Source of the DNA: Bacteroidia bacterium
Lineage (GTDB): Bacteria; Bacteroidota; Bacteroidia; Cytophagales; Cyclobacteriaceae
DNA length: 64,000 nucleotides
NCBI GenBank assembly: GCA_030425425.1
Contig: JAUIAO010000035.1
Location: 1 to 64,000 of the forward strand
Direction: 5' to 3'
Shown: positions 37,901 to 44,846 of the stretch, piece by piece
How the letters are laid out: every line of letters begins with the position of its first letter
Position numbering within the stretch: the first letter of the stretch is position 1
Notes under the pieces: generated by a model
Told to the model about the DNA's origin: nothing
What the model saw: only the letters and a program-made list of their open reading frames with translations
The model's database searches: none
Position numbers and translations under genes: made by a program

Positions 37901-38902
37901 GCACCAGCGGTAGAGCAATCATTCTCAGCTATAAAAGCAACTGTCACTGCTACAGCAGCAAATGCAAGTATTACCGCCGGTGATGATATTCCTTCATTCA
38001 GCATATCATATTCTGGATTCAAATTCAGTGATTCAGAAGCTGACTTAGACGAGTTACCTACTGCCTCCACCACAGCGACAGCATCTAGTGCCGCTGGTAG
38101 CTATGATATTACCTTATCCGGAGGAAGTGATGCCAATTATGACTTAGAATTAGTGAATGGTACGCTGACAATTGCTAAAAAATCTCAATCCATCACTTTT
38201 GATGCCATTGAAAACAAAACATACGGTGATGTCTTCAGCGTTTCTGCTTCTGCTACTTCCTCTCTGGATGTAACATTCGAAATAGTCAACGGACCTGCTT
38301 CCATTGATGCAAATGAAGTAACAATAACAGGTGCAGGTGATGTAACCATCAAAGCAGTACAGTCTGGAAATGACAACTTCGAAGCGGCTGTTGATGTGGA
38401 GCAAACTTTCTCGGCTGTAAAAGCCATGCTTACAGCTACAGCAAGTGATGCGAACATCAATCAGGGTGAGGAAATTCCCGCCTTTGAAATCACTTACTCT
38501 GGTTTCTTATTTGATGATACTGAGGCCGACTTGGACACGCCTCCAGTAGCATCTACTACAGCAACTACTTCTAGCGCTGCTGGAACTTTTGATATTACTG
38601 TTGGAAACGGTGATGATGATAATTATGACTTCAATTATGTGAATGGTACTTTAACAATAGTTGAAATCCTTGGATTAGGAAATCAAGCTTTGCTGATTTA
38701 TCCAAATCCATCTTCAGAACTCATCAATGTCAATGCAAAATTCCATCAATTAGTAATTAGCGACCTGAATGGAAAGGTGATTATGAACCGGGCTGAAAGT
38801 AGACAAATCGACATCAGTCAATTAGGTTCAGGGGTGTTCTTTGTCCAACTGATGGATGAAAATGGTGAAGTAATACATCAACAACGATTGATTAAGAAGT
38901 AA
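31931..38902 (+). CDS. Giant secreted multidomain pectinesterase (CE8) with T9SS sorting domain
   Basis: The product has 2323 residues. A signal peptide (ending ASATSQ) is followed by two tandem copies of a beta-rich unit of about 384 residues (roughly 28-795, each beginning YDF.DGTI and containing YSHHSA.YGLNMKVDG). Further unrecognised beta modules follow (about 800-1510). The pectin methylesterase beta-helix is at about 1516-1896, with catalytic motifs GRQDSFYG (Gln/Asp, near 1727), VDYIFGG (second Asp, near 1750) and GRPW (Arg, near 1819). Two copies of an Ig-like plus MBG pair follow (about 1920-2245), then a sorting domain (LIYPNPSSELINV). The enzyme removes methyl esters from homogalacturonan at the cell surface. 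The extra modules probably bind polysaccharide. Two LacI-type operators precede it. Confidence 0.9.
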   Translation: MKNPLNQKWSIWTLCLLLLSITASATSQYSGVVNYDFTDGTIITNGQSADGNLVLSGNYSHHSANYGLNMKVDGEIQITVSGSSTIRFLGSQYSGLNMEGTASSAGDLGTQNTQVTNDLSDTYDFVYSGQSATLTFKLLAGTGNDLYLPSIEVIPAQAGKDFTSADKNIAYFFDLRDQSIYVDGAGNHVEAGLIVIDAGCCNGISLNGDQHGITFKDQNTITLKVAGNTKIRVAGDQYSGAAIAASSTTGSFDVSQQDHGTSVTFPQGSDGGPWVDFTYVGDAGEVVLTAVGSTNYIPYIELSPIPYDISLSSYVQKTGTITLNGVDINLTTGATSSDPSTITVSEGVVLTSGVDEGWAAINLGGADLASLTPTTSGDIGSASIADGFLTATFSDQSTDPKTYKIQLFDNSYNHGIVTYDFRDGTIIANGKSDDESLKLAGNYSHHSADYGLNMKVDGTISIIVPGSSTIRFLGSQYSSLGMEGTALTAGDLGTLDTKVENDKSDTFDFTYSGPADTLVFKLVAGSGNDLYLPEINVIPAQMGAAYGSAATNIPYFFDFRDQSLVAQSDPGNTTIEKGLFKIESGPSNAYGYHGTQHGITYKDGNKITLQVAGNSKIRVAGDQYSGGTLAVSSATGTFDITSQSHATSITYPQGENGGPWVDFVYVGDAGTIEITGGGSTSYIPYIEVSPITYDISLTPWVQKSGTITINGVQIDFTSGSEAGANATVTVSEGTIVSATDTEASILIDLGGNSLDSFTPTLTGDITATQANENALSLTLGDGSSDPSSYIINISDNSQTVSAEAGVTYTYSFADGSELPQTSYQSLRYDTYVTKDGIVTINSNNTDEAGKFGYHDSAHGGVFFPGNSFDMAVAGNAIITYIVCTYGVAADAVFEFTDAQDNVLGSIRAENLGDEDGFPASFSYVGTAGVITATLKSTDFAGAEIYIHGLSIANEAQIVSNGKIDVWDFGGEQLDSETYNNWLDESTINGWYDESITAGSAGQVLPSSWSAGALSWVGGSNDRLRTSNTNLTRYDENLSGVSAYSGRIYVNSSAAFGRYMSLTLSEDDKVTLEMITQNGGGEIHFEYVPDPDLQNDIVEVKTNGTTTQDVNFTAKYAGTYHVYDGKDKPSYYRIYREDAQYATVTGNVDVTQATSIPGDYSINITNEAGKTWNVSPPSGSYSIQLPIGGTYELSLQDANAFIISSGMNIDNLSGDLTNDIAIEQVALYTLSGNITGLGDHISNLELSFTPTGSERIYIPEPIIDAGEATYSVELEPDVEYTISAEGVNDYEIPDNTISISSANESGDITFAAKPTYAITITADGLSTEQLGKLSLTFTNLNEEGYVYSFSDVTKIALRDGTYAMVHDGLDDYPLQLALTSNLLVDGAAVTKSLNFSPIHNWPFNDKVIDSSTPSYKGLLFTGGVKNEVAKGHLSCGSGQTIQVPVNAGEKVIITYYYAADFSIEGETAITTSSGSTSQLEMTEYAYTGSEAGYITITINASTYITNIQSAQLVAFTDTITVGADKDFQSINEALAAIRSMDRPNNERVTVMIDPGNYEEMLVIDIPNITFKNASDNPSIDLANKGVDIADDAVRITSYYGYGYSYYSQGDDNKWHADVLAANIANGYPSYENVSGSTNGSYWNATVVISSSGFNADHIIFENSFNQYISKKESEDVVVEWEVGGKGTRPTTYGSTEVQDRSFVERAAAIGVTSSGDKTILNNCRIVGRQDSFYGAHGARLAAYKGVMMGAVDYIFGGMTAVFYQSDLSMNVSDVDGDASYLTAAQQRGERGYLMYECNIVAPEPGVETASTYRAKPGYFGRPWEATTSEVVFYKTNIGTTDYPGSEGKSLISPEGWNNSLGGESSMMYEYGSIEQSGADNSSSRASWATLLTSPQLTDGTEITPLNFTKGSDGWDPFADLVGASQTITFNTIEDKTYGDIFNLEATASSSLDVSYEVVSGHAEIIGSEVTVTGVGEVTIRATQEGDDTYEPAPAVEQSFSAIKATVTATAANASITAGDDIPSFSISYSGFKFSDSEADLDELPTASTTATASSAAGSYDITLSGGSDANYDLELVNGTLTIAKKSQSITFDAIENKTYGDVFSVSASATSSLDVTFEIVNGPASIDANEVTITGAGDVTIKAVQSGNDNFEAAVDVEQTFSAVKAMLTATASDANINQGEEIPAFEITYSGFLFDDTEADLDTPPVASTTATTSSAAGTFDITVGNGDDDNYDFNYVNGTLTIVEILGLGNQALLIYPNPSSELINVNAKFHQLVISDLNGKVIMNRAESRQIDISQLGSGVFFVQLMDENGEVIHQQRLIKK
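32014..34320 (+). repeat. Two tandem 1.15-kb coding repeats in the pectinesterase gene
   Basis: The segment starting near 32014 and the segment starting near 33166 encode closely similar sequences offset by about 1152 bp (384 residues). Paired landmarks include YSHHSANYGLNMKVDG / YSHHSADYGLNMKVDG and KIRVAGDQYSG in both. DNA identity has decayed more than protein identity, so the duplication is old and under selection. Confidence 0.8.
37690..38660 (+). repeat. Two tandem Ig-like/MBG repeat units near the pectinesterase C-terminus
   Basis: Two units of about 160 residues each run (S)QTITFNTIEDKTYGDIF...VNGTLTIA and (S)QSITFDAIENKTYGDVF...VNGTLTIV. Each holds a bacterial Ig-like part and an MBG-type part (ISYSGF / ITYSGF). 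They act as spacers before the sorting domain. Confidence 0.75.
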
Positions 38903-38951
38903 TAAACGCATAAGGCAGAAACTCAAACTTCATATTAGTTTGGGATATCGA

Positions 38952-38978
38952 CCCGGCTTCCAAGAAGCCGGGTTTTTT
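38952..38978 (+). terminator. Intrinsic terminator
   Basis: The perfect 9-bp stem CCCGGCTTC/GAAGCCGGG with loop CAA is followed by TTTTTT, 50 bp after the pectinesterase stop. Confidence 0.92.
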
Positions 38979-39045
38979 ATTTCTATCTCAAACATTTCTT
39001 GAGAATCTGAGGTTTATCCTACACAATTTAAATGCCTAACCAAAA

Positions 39046-39195
39046 ATGAAAATCAGAGAAGCTAAAACACAATTGCATGATTAGATCGAAAATGCAGATC
39101 CGAAACTGATTCAAATCCTATATTCTACCAGCAAAATATACCTTTCTAATGGTGATCTGACAGATGATAAGCCACAAGATGAACAAGTCTACAGA
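39046..39195 (+). pseudogene. In-frame N-terminal extension of the BLUF gene, interrupted by an amber codon
   Basis: An ATG at 39046 opens 12 codons (MKIREAKTQLHD) and meets TAG at 39082-39084. The same frame then stays open (IENADPKLIQILYSTSKIYL...DEQVYR) straight into the BLUF reading frame at 39196. The peptide has the helical look of small antitoxin-like proteins (LHD.IENADPKLIQILYS). The BLUF fold also needs the residues VYR encoded just before 39196. So the true product probably starts upstream, and the TAG, likely replacing a sense codon such as TGG, is either an inactivating mutation, a read-through site or a sequence error. Confidence 0.5.
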
Positions 39196-39612
39196 ATGAT
39201 CTATTCTAGTTCTAAACATAAAGACTGCAAGAATCAGGACATTGAAGATATTTTGAGCAGATCTAGAAAAAACAACCCGGAATTGGATTTGACTGGCATG
39301 TTGATTTATACAGAAGACCGATTCTTACAAGTCCTCGAAGGACCTCTGGGGAATATCATGAAGCTCTATAACAAAATTAACAAGGACACCCGACACGCAG
39401 GATCAAGGATCCGGTATTGCGAACCCACCAACGAACGATTTTTCGGCAATTGGCATATGGCAGGGAAAGGCCTGAGCAGCAGTTCATTGGACACTCACAC
39501 AGATCTTAGTGAAAGTGAGAAATTGATAGTGCAAAACATGATGGATGGGGACCTGACATCATATTCAGATGACAGCATGAAGCTATTGAAAACTTTCTTG
39601 TCAATCGCCTAA
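39196..39612 (+). CDS. BLUF-domain blue-light photoreceptor
   Basis: The product has 138 residues from ATG 39196. FAD-binding and signalling residues can be placed: Tyr in MIYSSS, Asn in RKNNPELDLTGMLIY, Gln in RFLQVLEGP, and the Trp/Met pair in FFGNWHMAGKG. The domain senses blue light through the flavin hydrogen-bond network (Tyr-Gln). A short C-terminal helical tail follows, with no enzymatic output, so it should act by protein contact, like PixD-type short BLUF proteins. Normally the first strand reads xYRLIYSS, so this start clips VYR; see the interrupted upstream extension. Confidence 0.85.
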   Translation: MIYSSSKHKDCKNQDIEDILSRSRKNNPELDLTGMLIYTEDRFLQVLEGPLGNIMKLYNKINKDTRHAGSRIRYCEPTNERFFGNWHMAGKGLSSSSLDTHTDLSESEKLIVQNMMDGDLTSYSDDSMKLLKTFLSIA

Positions 39613-39632
39613 TTTCTCCATGTTTTATGGAT

Positions 39633-39661
39633 TTTACCTGTAATGTACGTTTGCAGGTAAA
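39633..39661. terminator. Possible terminator hairpin overlapping the M61 stop codon
   Basis: TTTACCTG and CAGGTAAA pair over 8 bp around a 13-base loop, directly between the convergent BLUF and M61 genes. The T-tract is short, so confidence is low. Confidence 0.35.
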
Positions 39662-41184
39662 TTTACTTTCCAGGCTTCATAAAGCATTTTTTGTGATTCC
39701 GTCATTTCTTTCATAGTAGAAATTTTTACCATACCGTTATTTTTAGACTCGTACAGCAATCCAATTTTGGAAAAATAACTTTCATATGGAAGAGGTTCAC
39801 TTGACAATATATAGTGATTGAAAAAATCTTCGATTTCAGGGTAGGTCATATTCACTAAATCTTCAAAAAAGGTTTTCTCAGACACGGGTTTCCCTATTCC
39901 ATATTGTTCAATCAAATCAAGAATCAACTCTCTTAATCCATATTGCCCATCTGAAAGCTCTAATAATCGAATGTCTAATAATCCGGCAACAAGCGAGCCC
40001 TTATTATATACATTTCCATATTGCCTTGCACCTTCTCCCCCATTAAAAGATTCTTTTGCTATTTTGGCCAAACTCCATTCTGTATCATAATAATTTTCAG
40101 CGGCGATGATTTTTTGAGCAATCGCATTTTGTAGATATGCCTCTTCATCTATTATACCTCCTCTGAACAGAAGTATATTAGAAGCCCATTCGGTCACTCC
40201 CTCGTACATCCACAAGTGAATAGATGGTGTTGGATTCACAAAATCAAATTCCTCAATGATCTCGCTATGAATATTGAGAGGAGTTACAATGTGGAAGAAT
40301 TCATGAGAGGCAATGTCGGTCACTTTTTCAAGAAACCCCTGAGTTGGATTTTTTTCTTTCATTACGTACTCCGAACTGTAAGAATGCTCCCAGGCCCCAG
40401 TGGTTCCATATGGGTTTTGCTCAAATAAGTATAAAAATGTGTAGCGCTCTACTGGCAAATCCACCAGAAAATCATCTGCCGCATTGAGCATATCATACAT
40501 TTCATCCAGCAATTGACTTGAATGGATTTTATCATTCTCCGAATAAGTGAAAATTTCCAAGTGAGTTGCTGCAATTGTGGTATCAGCAAAGGTCAATTTG
40601 CCAGCTAAAATCGGTGAATCAACGGCTTTATCGAAAGTGTTGGCATAAAACACACCATCATTCTGCGGCAATGCAGTTCCAATTCCCCACTCCTTATTTC
40701 CCTTCAGCGTGATCTCCAGCGGATTCTGCTGATAACCTTCAAAGTACCCAAGGATCGTGTGAGGGTTGATCAGTGTGTGGTCTTCCTCTATAGATGATCC
40801 ACACATCAGATAAATAGGAAATTCCCGAACTTTAGTATCAAAAGTCTCCGCTACCGAATATGTGATTTTGGAGATCTTGTGAGGTTTTGCTATCGAGAAT
40901 TGATTTACCGATTCATGAGCAACATCCAATCTATTTCCCTTTTTATCATAAGCCTTGAAATTACTCACAAACCGACCGATGTTCATCGTCTGATAAGTAC
41001 CTGGGGCTGTAGCTGCAAACTGAAAAACTTCAGCATCACGTGCTATAGACTCTTCTATATCCAATGAAACCTGAAACGTATCCAGATTCTGCAATACATC
41101 GATCTCATATTTCATTATAGGTAGCTGCTGAGTATAAACCGCCATTGAAACCAACAAAAACAGACTCGTTAGGAGTAATTTCAT
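39634..41184 (-). CDS. Secreted M61-family metallopeptidase (glycyl-aminopeptidase type), no PDZ domain
   Basis: The product has 516 residues with a signal peptide (ending AVYTQ). The N-terminal beta domain has the family wording (YEIDVLQNLDTFQVSLDIE). The zinc motif HEFFH near residue 295 (ASHEFFHIVTPLNIHS) is followed by the distal Glu region with LWMYEGVTEWAS. Typical M61 proteins end in a PDZ domain; this one stops soon after the catalytic domain, so regulation by a C-terminal PDZ is absent. It probably trims peptides in the periplasm. It is convergent with the BLUF gene. Confidence 0.88.
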   Translation of the reverse strand: MKLLLTSLFLLVSMAVYTQQLPIMKYEIDVLQNLDTFQVSLDIEESIARDAEVFQFAATAPGTYQTMNIGRFVSNFKAYDKKGNRLDVAHESVNQFSIAKPHKISKITYSVAETFDTKVREFPIYLMCGSSIEEDHTLINPHTILGYFEGYQQNPLEITLKGNKEWGIGTALPQNDGVFYANTFDKAVDSPILAGKLTFADTTIAATHLEIFTYSENDKIHSSQLLDEMYDMLNAADDFLVDLPVERYTFLYLFEQNPYGTTGAWEHSYSSEYVMKEKNPTQGFLEKVTDIASHEFFHIVTPLNIHSEIIEEFDFVNPTPSIHLWMYEGVTEWASNILLFRGGIIDEEAYLQNAIAQKIIAAENYYDTEWSLAKIAKESFNGGEGARQYGNVYNKGSLVAGLLDIRLLELSDGQYGLRELILDLIEQYGIGKPVSEKTFFEDLVNMTYPEIEDFFNHYILSSEPLPYESYFSKIGLLYESKNNGMVKISTMKEMTESQKMLYEAWKVNLPANVHYR

Positions 41185-41318
41185 ATACTATTGAATTTTT
41201 GCAATGGTATCAACAAAGCAACTCATAATCCAGTTCGAAATGATTGATGGCAATTTGTGCATATCAATCGGTAAAATGTGCATACAATAATTTGATTATC
41301 TTCACTCAAACGATTTGT

Positions 41319-41786
41319 ATGGAATCAATAATTGAAAAATTCTATTTTGCTTTTCAAAATCTCGATGCTGAAGAAATGGTGTCTTACTATCATGAAGAGG
41401 TGATCTTCGAGGATCCAGCCTTTGGGAAGTTGAGAGGAGATCACGCCCGCAATATGTGGAGAATGCTTTGCAAAAGTCAAAAAGGGAAAGATTTCAAAGT
41501 CACATATGACAAGGTAAGCATTCAAGATAATAATGGTAAAGCACATTGGGAAGCGAATTATATTTTCAGCCAAACAGGTAGAAAAATCCATAATAAAATT
41601 GATGCTGAATTCACATTGAAAGACGGTAAAATCATCAAACATACAGATCACTTTAATCTCCATCAATGGGCAACTCAAGCTCTGGGCTTCAAAGGTTGGT
41701 TAATTGGGTGGACTCCTTTTTTCAAGAATAAACTTCAGAGTCAAACGAATAGACTGCTTACAAAATTTGAAACTTCACTCAAATAA
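41319..41786 (+). CDS. NTF2/SnoaL-like protein
   Basis: From ATG 41319 (MESIIEKFYFAFQNLD) the product is 155 residues; the longer frame from 41244 has no family match. The cone-shaped NTF2-like fold is recognised from FYFAFQNLDAEEMVSYYHEEVIFEDPAFG at the start. The later strand pair HWEANYIFSQTGRKIHNKI and FTLKDGKIIKHTDHFNLHQW also fits. Proteins of this group are uncharacterised or act as small-molecule isomerases. It stands alone downstream of the divergent M61 gene. Confidence 0.85.
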   Translation: MESIIEKFYFAFQNLDAEEMVSYYHEEVIFEDPAFGKLRGDHARNMWRMLCKSQKGKDFKVTYDKVSIQDNNGKAHWEANYIFSQTGRKIHNKIDAEFTLKDGKIIKHTDHFNLHQWATQALGFKGWLIGWTPFFKNKLQSQTNRLLTKFETSLK

Positions 41787-41886
41787 ATTTGATTGCTGCC
41801 ATTTTGAATTATAAACCTGGGTTAATTATCGTTAAAAAAATGAATCTGAGTAACCTTGAATCAACTTTCACTGTTTCCTTTGTATA

Positions 41887-42651
41887 GTGAAATTTCTATT
41901 CTACATAAGTATACTTTTTCTGTCTTTTACCTCCCACAGTCAATTTCTGATCAATGGCATTATAGAGGACGAAAATCAGAAACCTGTTGGTTTCTGCCAT
42001 GTAATCAACAAGACTATGGATATGGGTAAAATCAGTGATAAAAACGGGAATTTTAGCATTACGGCTCGAAAAGGAGATACTTTAGAGTTTTCCTATGTAG
42101 GTTATAAAACATTGGATGTACCAATCAACTCGATTCACTTGGTCAACTATTTGAAAATAGTACTACCAGAAGACAGCTTACTCCTTCCTTCAATCACGAT
42201 TTTTGCTGACAAACAATACAGAGTACCACTGAATCTCAAAGGTGAACCTATCATTATGCCTGGTGTGAATGATCGAGTTTCAGACAATCCGATAAAAGCT
42301 GGTTCAGTGAGACCTGCTCCAACAGGAGTAGGAGGTGTACCGATACCAGGTGCTACCATATATGGGCCTATAACATACTTTAGCAAGGATGAAAGGGAAA
42401 AACGAAAAGCTGTTGTTGCATATGAGGAGACTCGAGAGACAATTACCTTTCAGAAATTCATTGTTCAGGATTCCATCAAAAACAAGCTTTGTAGTTTATA
42501 TAAGCTAGATAGCTCTCAATATGACAAGATTGTTGTTCGGCTTAACGAGCAGTTTCCCGGTATTCAAAGACAACATAACCCAGCCGAAATCTGGAACTGG
42601 CTACTTATGCATTTTGACAGATCTGCACCAATAATTAAGGATTATCGGTAG
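41887..42651 (+). CDS. Carboxypeptidase-regulatory-like (CarboxypepD_reg) domain protein
   Basis: The product has 254 residues from GTG 41887. A signal peptide (ending SHSQ) leads into one CarboxypepD_reg-like beta-sandwich (about 22-95: INGIIEDENQKPVGFCHVI, then DKNGNFSITARKGDTLEFSYVGYKTL). This is the domain that caps many Bacteroidota TonB-dependent receptors but here has no receptor attached. The rest is a basic, Pro/Gly-rich middle and a helical C-terminus. Its last 17 bp overlap the 3' end of the convergent outer-membrane protein gene. Confidence 0.75.
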   Translation: MKFLFYISILFLSFTSHSQFLINGIIEDENQKPVGFCHVINKTMDMGKISDKNGNFSITARKGDTLEFSYVGYKTLDVPINSIHLVNYLKIVLPEDSLLLPSITIFADKQYRVPLNLKGEPIIMPGVNDRVSDNPIKAGSVRPAPTGVGGVPIPGATIYGPITYFSKDEREKRKAVVAYEETRETITFQKFIVQDSIKNKLCSLYKLDSSQYDKIVVRLNEQFPGIQRQHNPAEIWNWLLMHFDRSAPIIKDYR

Positions 42652-43348
42652 ATTTCTTTCCAATCACATAACCTATGCGTGCTGCAAAAACCGGTTCCAT
42701 CCACCATCCAACCCACTCACTGAACGCCGCATTATTATCAAAAAACAATGTTATATCTTTATGAAAATCGTCAACAACATCATTGTACTGAAGTGATAAA
42801 CCTACATCCGCTTCCAGAGTTAAACGATCTGTAACAGGTTTGATTATTCCGATTTTCGCAGCACCGCCATAGCGCATTGTTTTCACATCATTAGTGGCAC
42901 TTTTCACAAAGTCACAGCTCCAATAGTCACCATCTGCACAACCATATCCTAATGTTACCTGATCACCCATATTCAAAAAACGTAACATTCCATTTAAACT
43001 CAAATAAGCCATTCCTTCTTCAAAATCGATTGGTCTCAAATAAAAACGCAATTCTTCTCTTGCCTTAAAACCTTTGAGCCCATGATCTGTATTCTCAGTG
43101 CCTCTGGCACTGATCACCGCACCAAACTCCTGCGTGAAACTTACTCCTTGTTTGAACTGATATTCAAGTGACATAAGTATAGATGGATCACGCGGATTAA
43201 CTACATTGGAAACATCGAGTTTACCAATGAGTGTATTATTATAAATCGGATGCCCTTCTTTTACCGTTTGCTCCTTTTCCAGGTACTGAGCATCCAATTG
43301 AAATACTATCAATATATACAGGGCGATTGCCGAAGAATACTTAATCAT
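42635..43348 (-). CDS. Predicted outer-membrane beta-barrel protein
   Basis: The product has 237 residues with a signal peptide (ending QLDAQ). Alternating hydrophobic/polar strands rich in Tyr, Phe and Gly (SILMSLEYQFKQGVSFTQEF, EELRFYLRPIDFE, AAKIGIIKPVTDRLTLEADV) are typical of small barrels. The two Cys around CADGDYWSC could form an extracellular disulfide loop. I know no family name. It is the third gene of a coupled operon: its start overlaps the stop of the LVIVD lipoprotein gene by 4 bp. Confidence 0.6.
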   Translation of the reverse strand: MIKYSSAIALYILIVFQLDAQYLEKEQTVKEGHPIYNNTLIGKLDVSNVVNPRDPSILMSLEYQFKQGVSFTQEFGAVISARGTENTDHGLKGFKAREELRFYLRPIDFEEGMAYLSLNGMLRFLNMGDQVTLGYGCADGDYWSCDFVKSATNDVKTMRYGGAAKIGIIKPVTDRLTLEADVGLSLQYNDVVDDFHKDITLFFDNNAAFSEWVGWWMEPVFAARIGYVIGKKSTDNP

Positions 43349-44127
43349 TGGAGTTCACTATACAAGTCTAAAGAATAAAAAAGCGTGTCATTGTTTACCA
43401 CAACAGTATCAGGTTTTATCCCAAACTGAAAAACACCTTCCGTTCCGGTAACAATTAAGATCGAATCTAATCCAATCATGTCATTTGCAGCTATTTCCGG
43501 ATAGAAATTAAAAATCTGAGGATTGGATGGGTCTTTTAAACTAAACCTTTTCATACCGCTCTCCCCTTCCCCAACATATAAATCTCCTTGAAAGAAAGTT
43601 AACCCTCTTGGATTAATCATATCTATTCTACTCACTTGATAAGGATTTCTAAGATCAGAAACATCCAGCGTAATCAAATCATCTACTTCATCTATAAACT
43701 CATTGCAAAAAACACCGGATCGAATAGTTACATAAGCAAATTGATCATTAGCTATTACAGGATCACAGGCCGTCACATGTCCAAATTCCGATAAATAAAC
43801 AGGTGAACCATCGGGAGAAATATCATAAACAAACATACCGAATTGAGTGCCTATAAATAGTTTATCCCTGTAACCAAAAACCGTCTCCACGCCCCAGTCT
43901 ATTACTGTATTAGATGTCAAAGTAGGATCCTCTTCCTGGGAAATATCAAAAGCTTTGAGCTCTGAATTATTAACCACATATAGGAAATCTCCTGTTATTG
44001 TAAACCTTGCTGTAGATCCACCTGTACCAGTTACGTTTCCATCCCAAATACCAATATCTTCACTACCACCATCCATCGAACATGACCACATTATCAATGG
44101 AATAATCATTAGCATTAACTTTCTCAT
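43345..44127 (-). CDS. LVIVD-repeat lipoprotein
   Basis: From ATG 44127 the product is 260 residues, with a lipobox (LIMWSC). Repeats such as FLYVVNNSELKAFDISQEEDP, LFIGTQFGMFVYDIS and LYVGEGESGMKRFSLKDPSNP follow the LVIVD pattern and suggest a beta-propeller. Start and stop both overlap neighbours by 4 bp (ATGA), so translation of the three genes is coupled. The paired LVIVD lipoproteins and the barrel may form one surface complex. That is inference from order alone. Confidence 0.75.
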   Translation of the reverse strand: MRKLMLMIIPLIMWSCSMDGGSEDIGIWDGNVTGTGGSTARFTITGDFLYVVNNSELKAFDISQEEDPTLTSNTVIDWGVETVFGYRDKLFIGTQFGMFVYDISPDGSPVYLSEFGHVTACDPVIANDQFAYVTIRSGVFCNEFIDEVDDLITLDVSDLRNPYQVSRIDMINPRGLTFFQGDLYVGEGESGMKRFSLKDPSNPQIFNFYPEIAANDMIGLDSILIVTGTEGVFQFGIKPDTVVVNNDTLFYSLDLYSELQ

Positions 44128-44654
44128 GGTCTGTAACATTTAGGGTTTTCTATTTCGGCACTTTCCCAGCCAACGACTATTCCTCTATCCTGCTCCACAC
44201 ATTCGAAGTACACTCCACTAAACGGTGGATATTCTCCGCTAAAGCCCATCACATTGGTGATTCTCTTCAGTTCATACACCGTGTCCTCTGCTATTCGTAA
44301 AGCAACCAAATCACTATAATTATCCACATAAATGACGCCATTTCTCATGGAAATATCATTGCTCCCGGGCACGTTTACAAACATTCGATTTTCTGGATTT
44401 TTAGGATCTGAATTGTCATAGACATGAAATCCTTTTCCGATTTCACTAACAATCAGCAGATTCTGATAAACATAGATCTTACCTGCAGAATTTAACGGTC
44501 GGGGTGCTTCCAAATCAATCAACATGGAACCACTATCAGCATAGATGGGCTGATAACCAGAGATTGTTCCTACATGATCAAAATCAACATTGTCTGAAGA
44601 GTCGCTTATGCAGCTCCAAAACAGAATAGGAGTAAGAAAAAGTAAATATTTCAT
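44124..44654 (-). CDS. Short LVIVD-repeat lipoprotein
   Basis: The product has 176 residues. The lipobox LFWSC is followed by about two to three LVIVD-like units (LLIVSEIGKGFHVYDNSDPKNP, VIYVDNYSDLVALRI). It is the first gene of the coupled three-gene operon and half the size of its paralogue downstream. Two Cys occur near the C-terminus (YFECVEQD and NPKCYRP). Function is unknown. Confidence 0.72.
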   Translation of the reverse strand: MKYLLFLTPILFWSCISDSSDNVDFDHVGTISGYQPIYADSGSMLIDLEAPRPLNSAGKIYVYQNLLIVSEIGKGFHVYDNSDPKNPENRMFVNVPGSNDISMRNGVIYVDNYSDLVALRIAEDTVYELKRITNVMGFSGEYPPFSGVYFECVEQDRGIVVGWESAEIENPKCYRP

Positions 44655-44769
44655 AAGTTAGGTTATGTATTTCGCTCTAATGACACCATCAAAAATAAAA
44701 CGGTTGGAGTGTACCTGTAATTTATAATCAAGAAATGGAAACTGCATTTGAAAAAGTCTATGTCGTACT

Positions 44770-44803
44770 AAAAAAGAAAAGGGACCGAATCGCTCCGTGT
44801 CCC
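44770..44803 (-). terminator. Intrinsic terminator of the MFS-malQ operon
   Basis: Read on the minus strand, GGGAC(A)CGGA-GCGA-TTCGGTCCC forms a stem with one bulged A, followed by TTTTCTTTTTTT. It lies 44 bp downstream of the malQ stop codon. Confidence 0.85.
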
Positions 44804-44846
44804 TCTCTCCTTCTTCATACTATTTATTCATCGATACTTCTTATTA

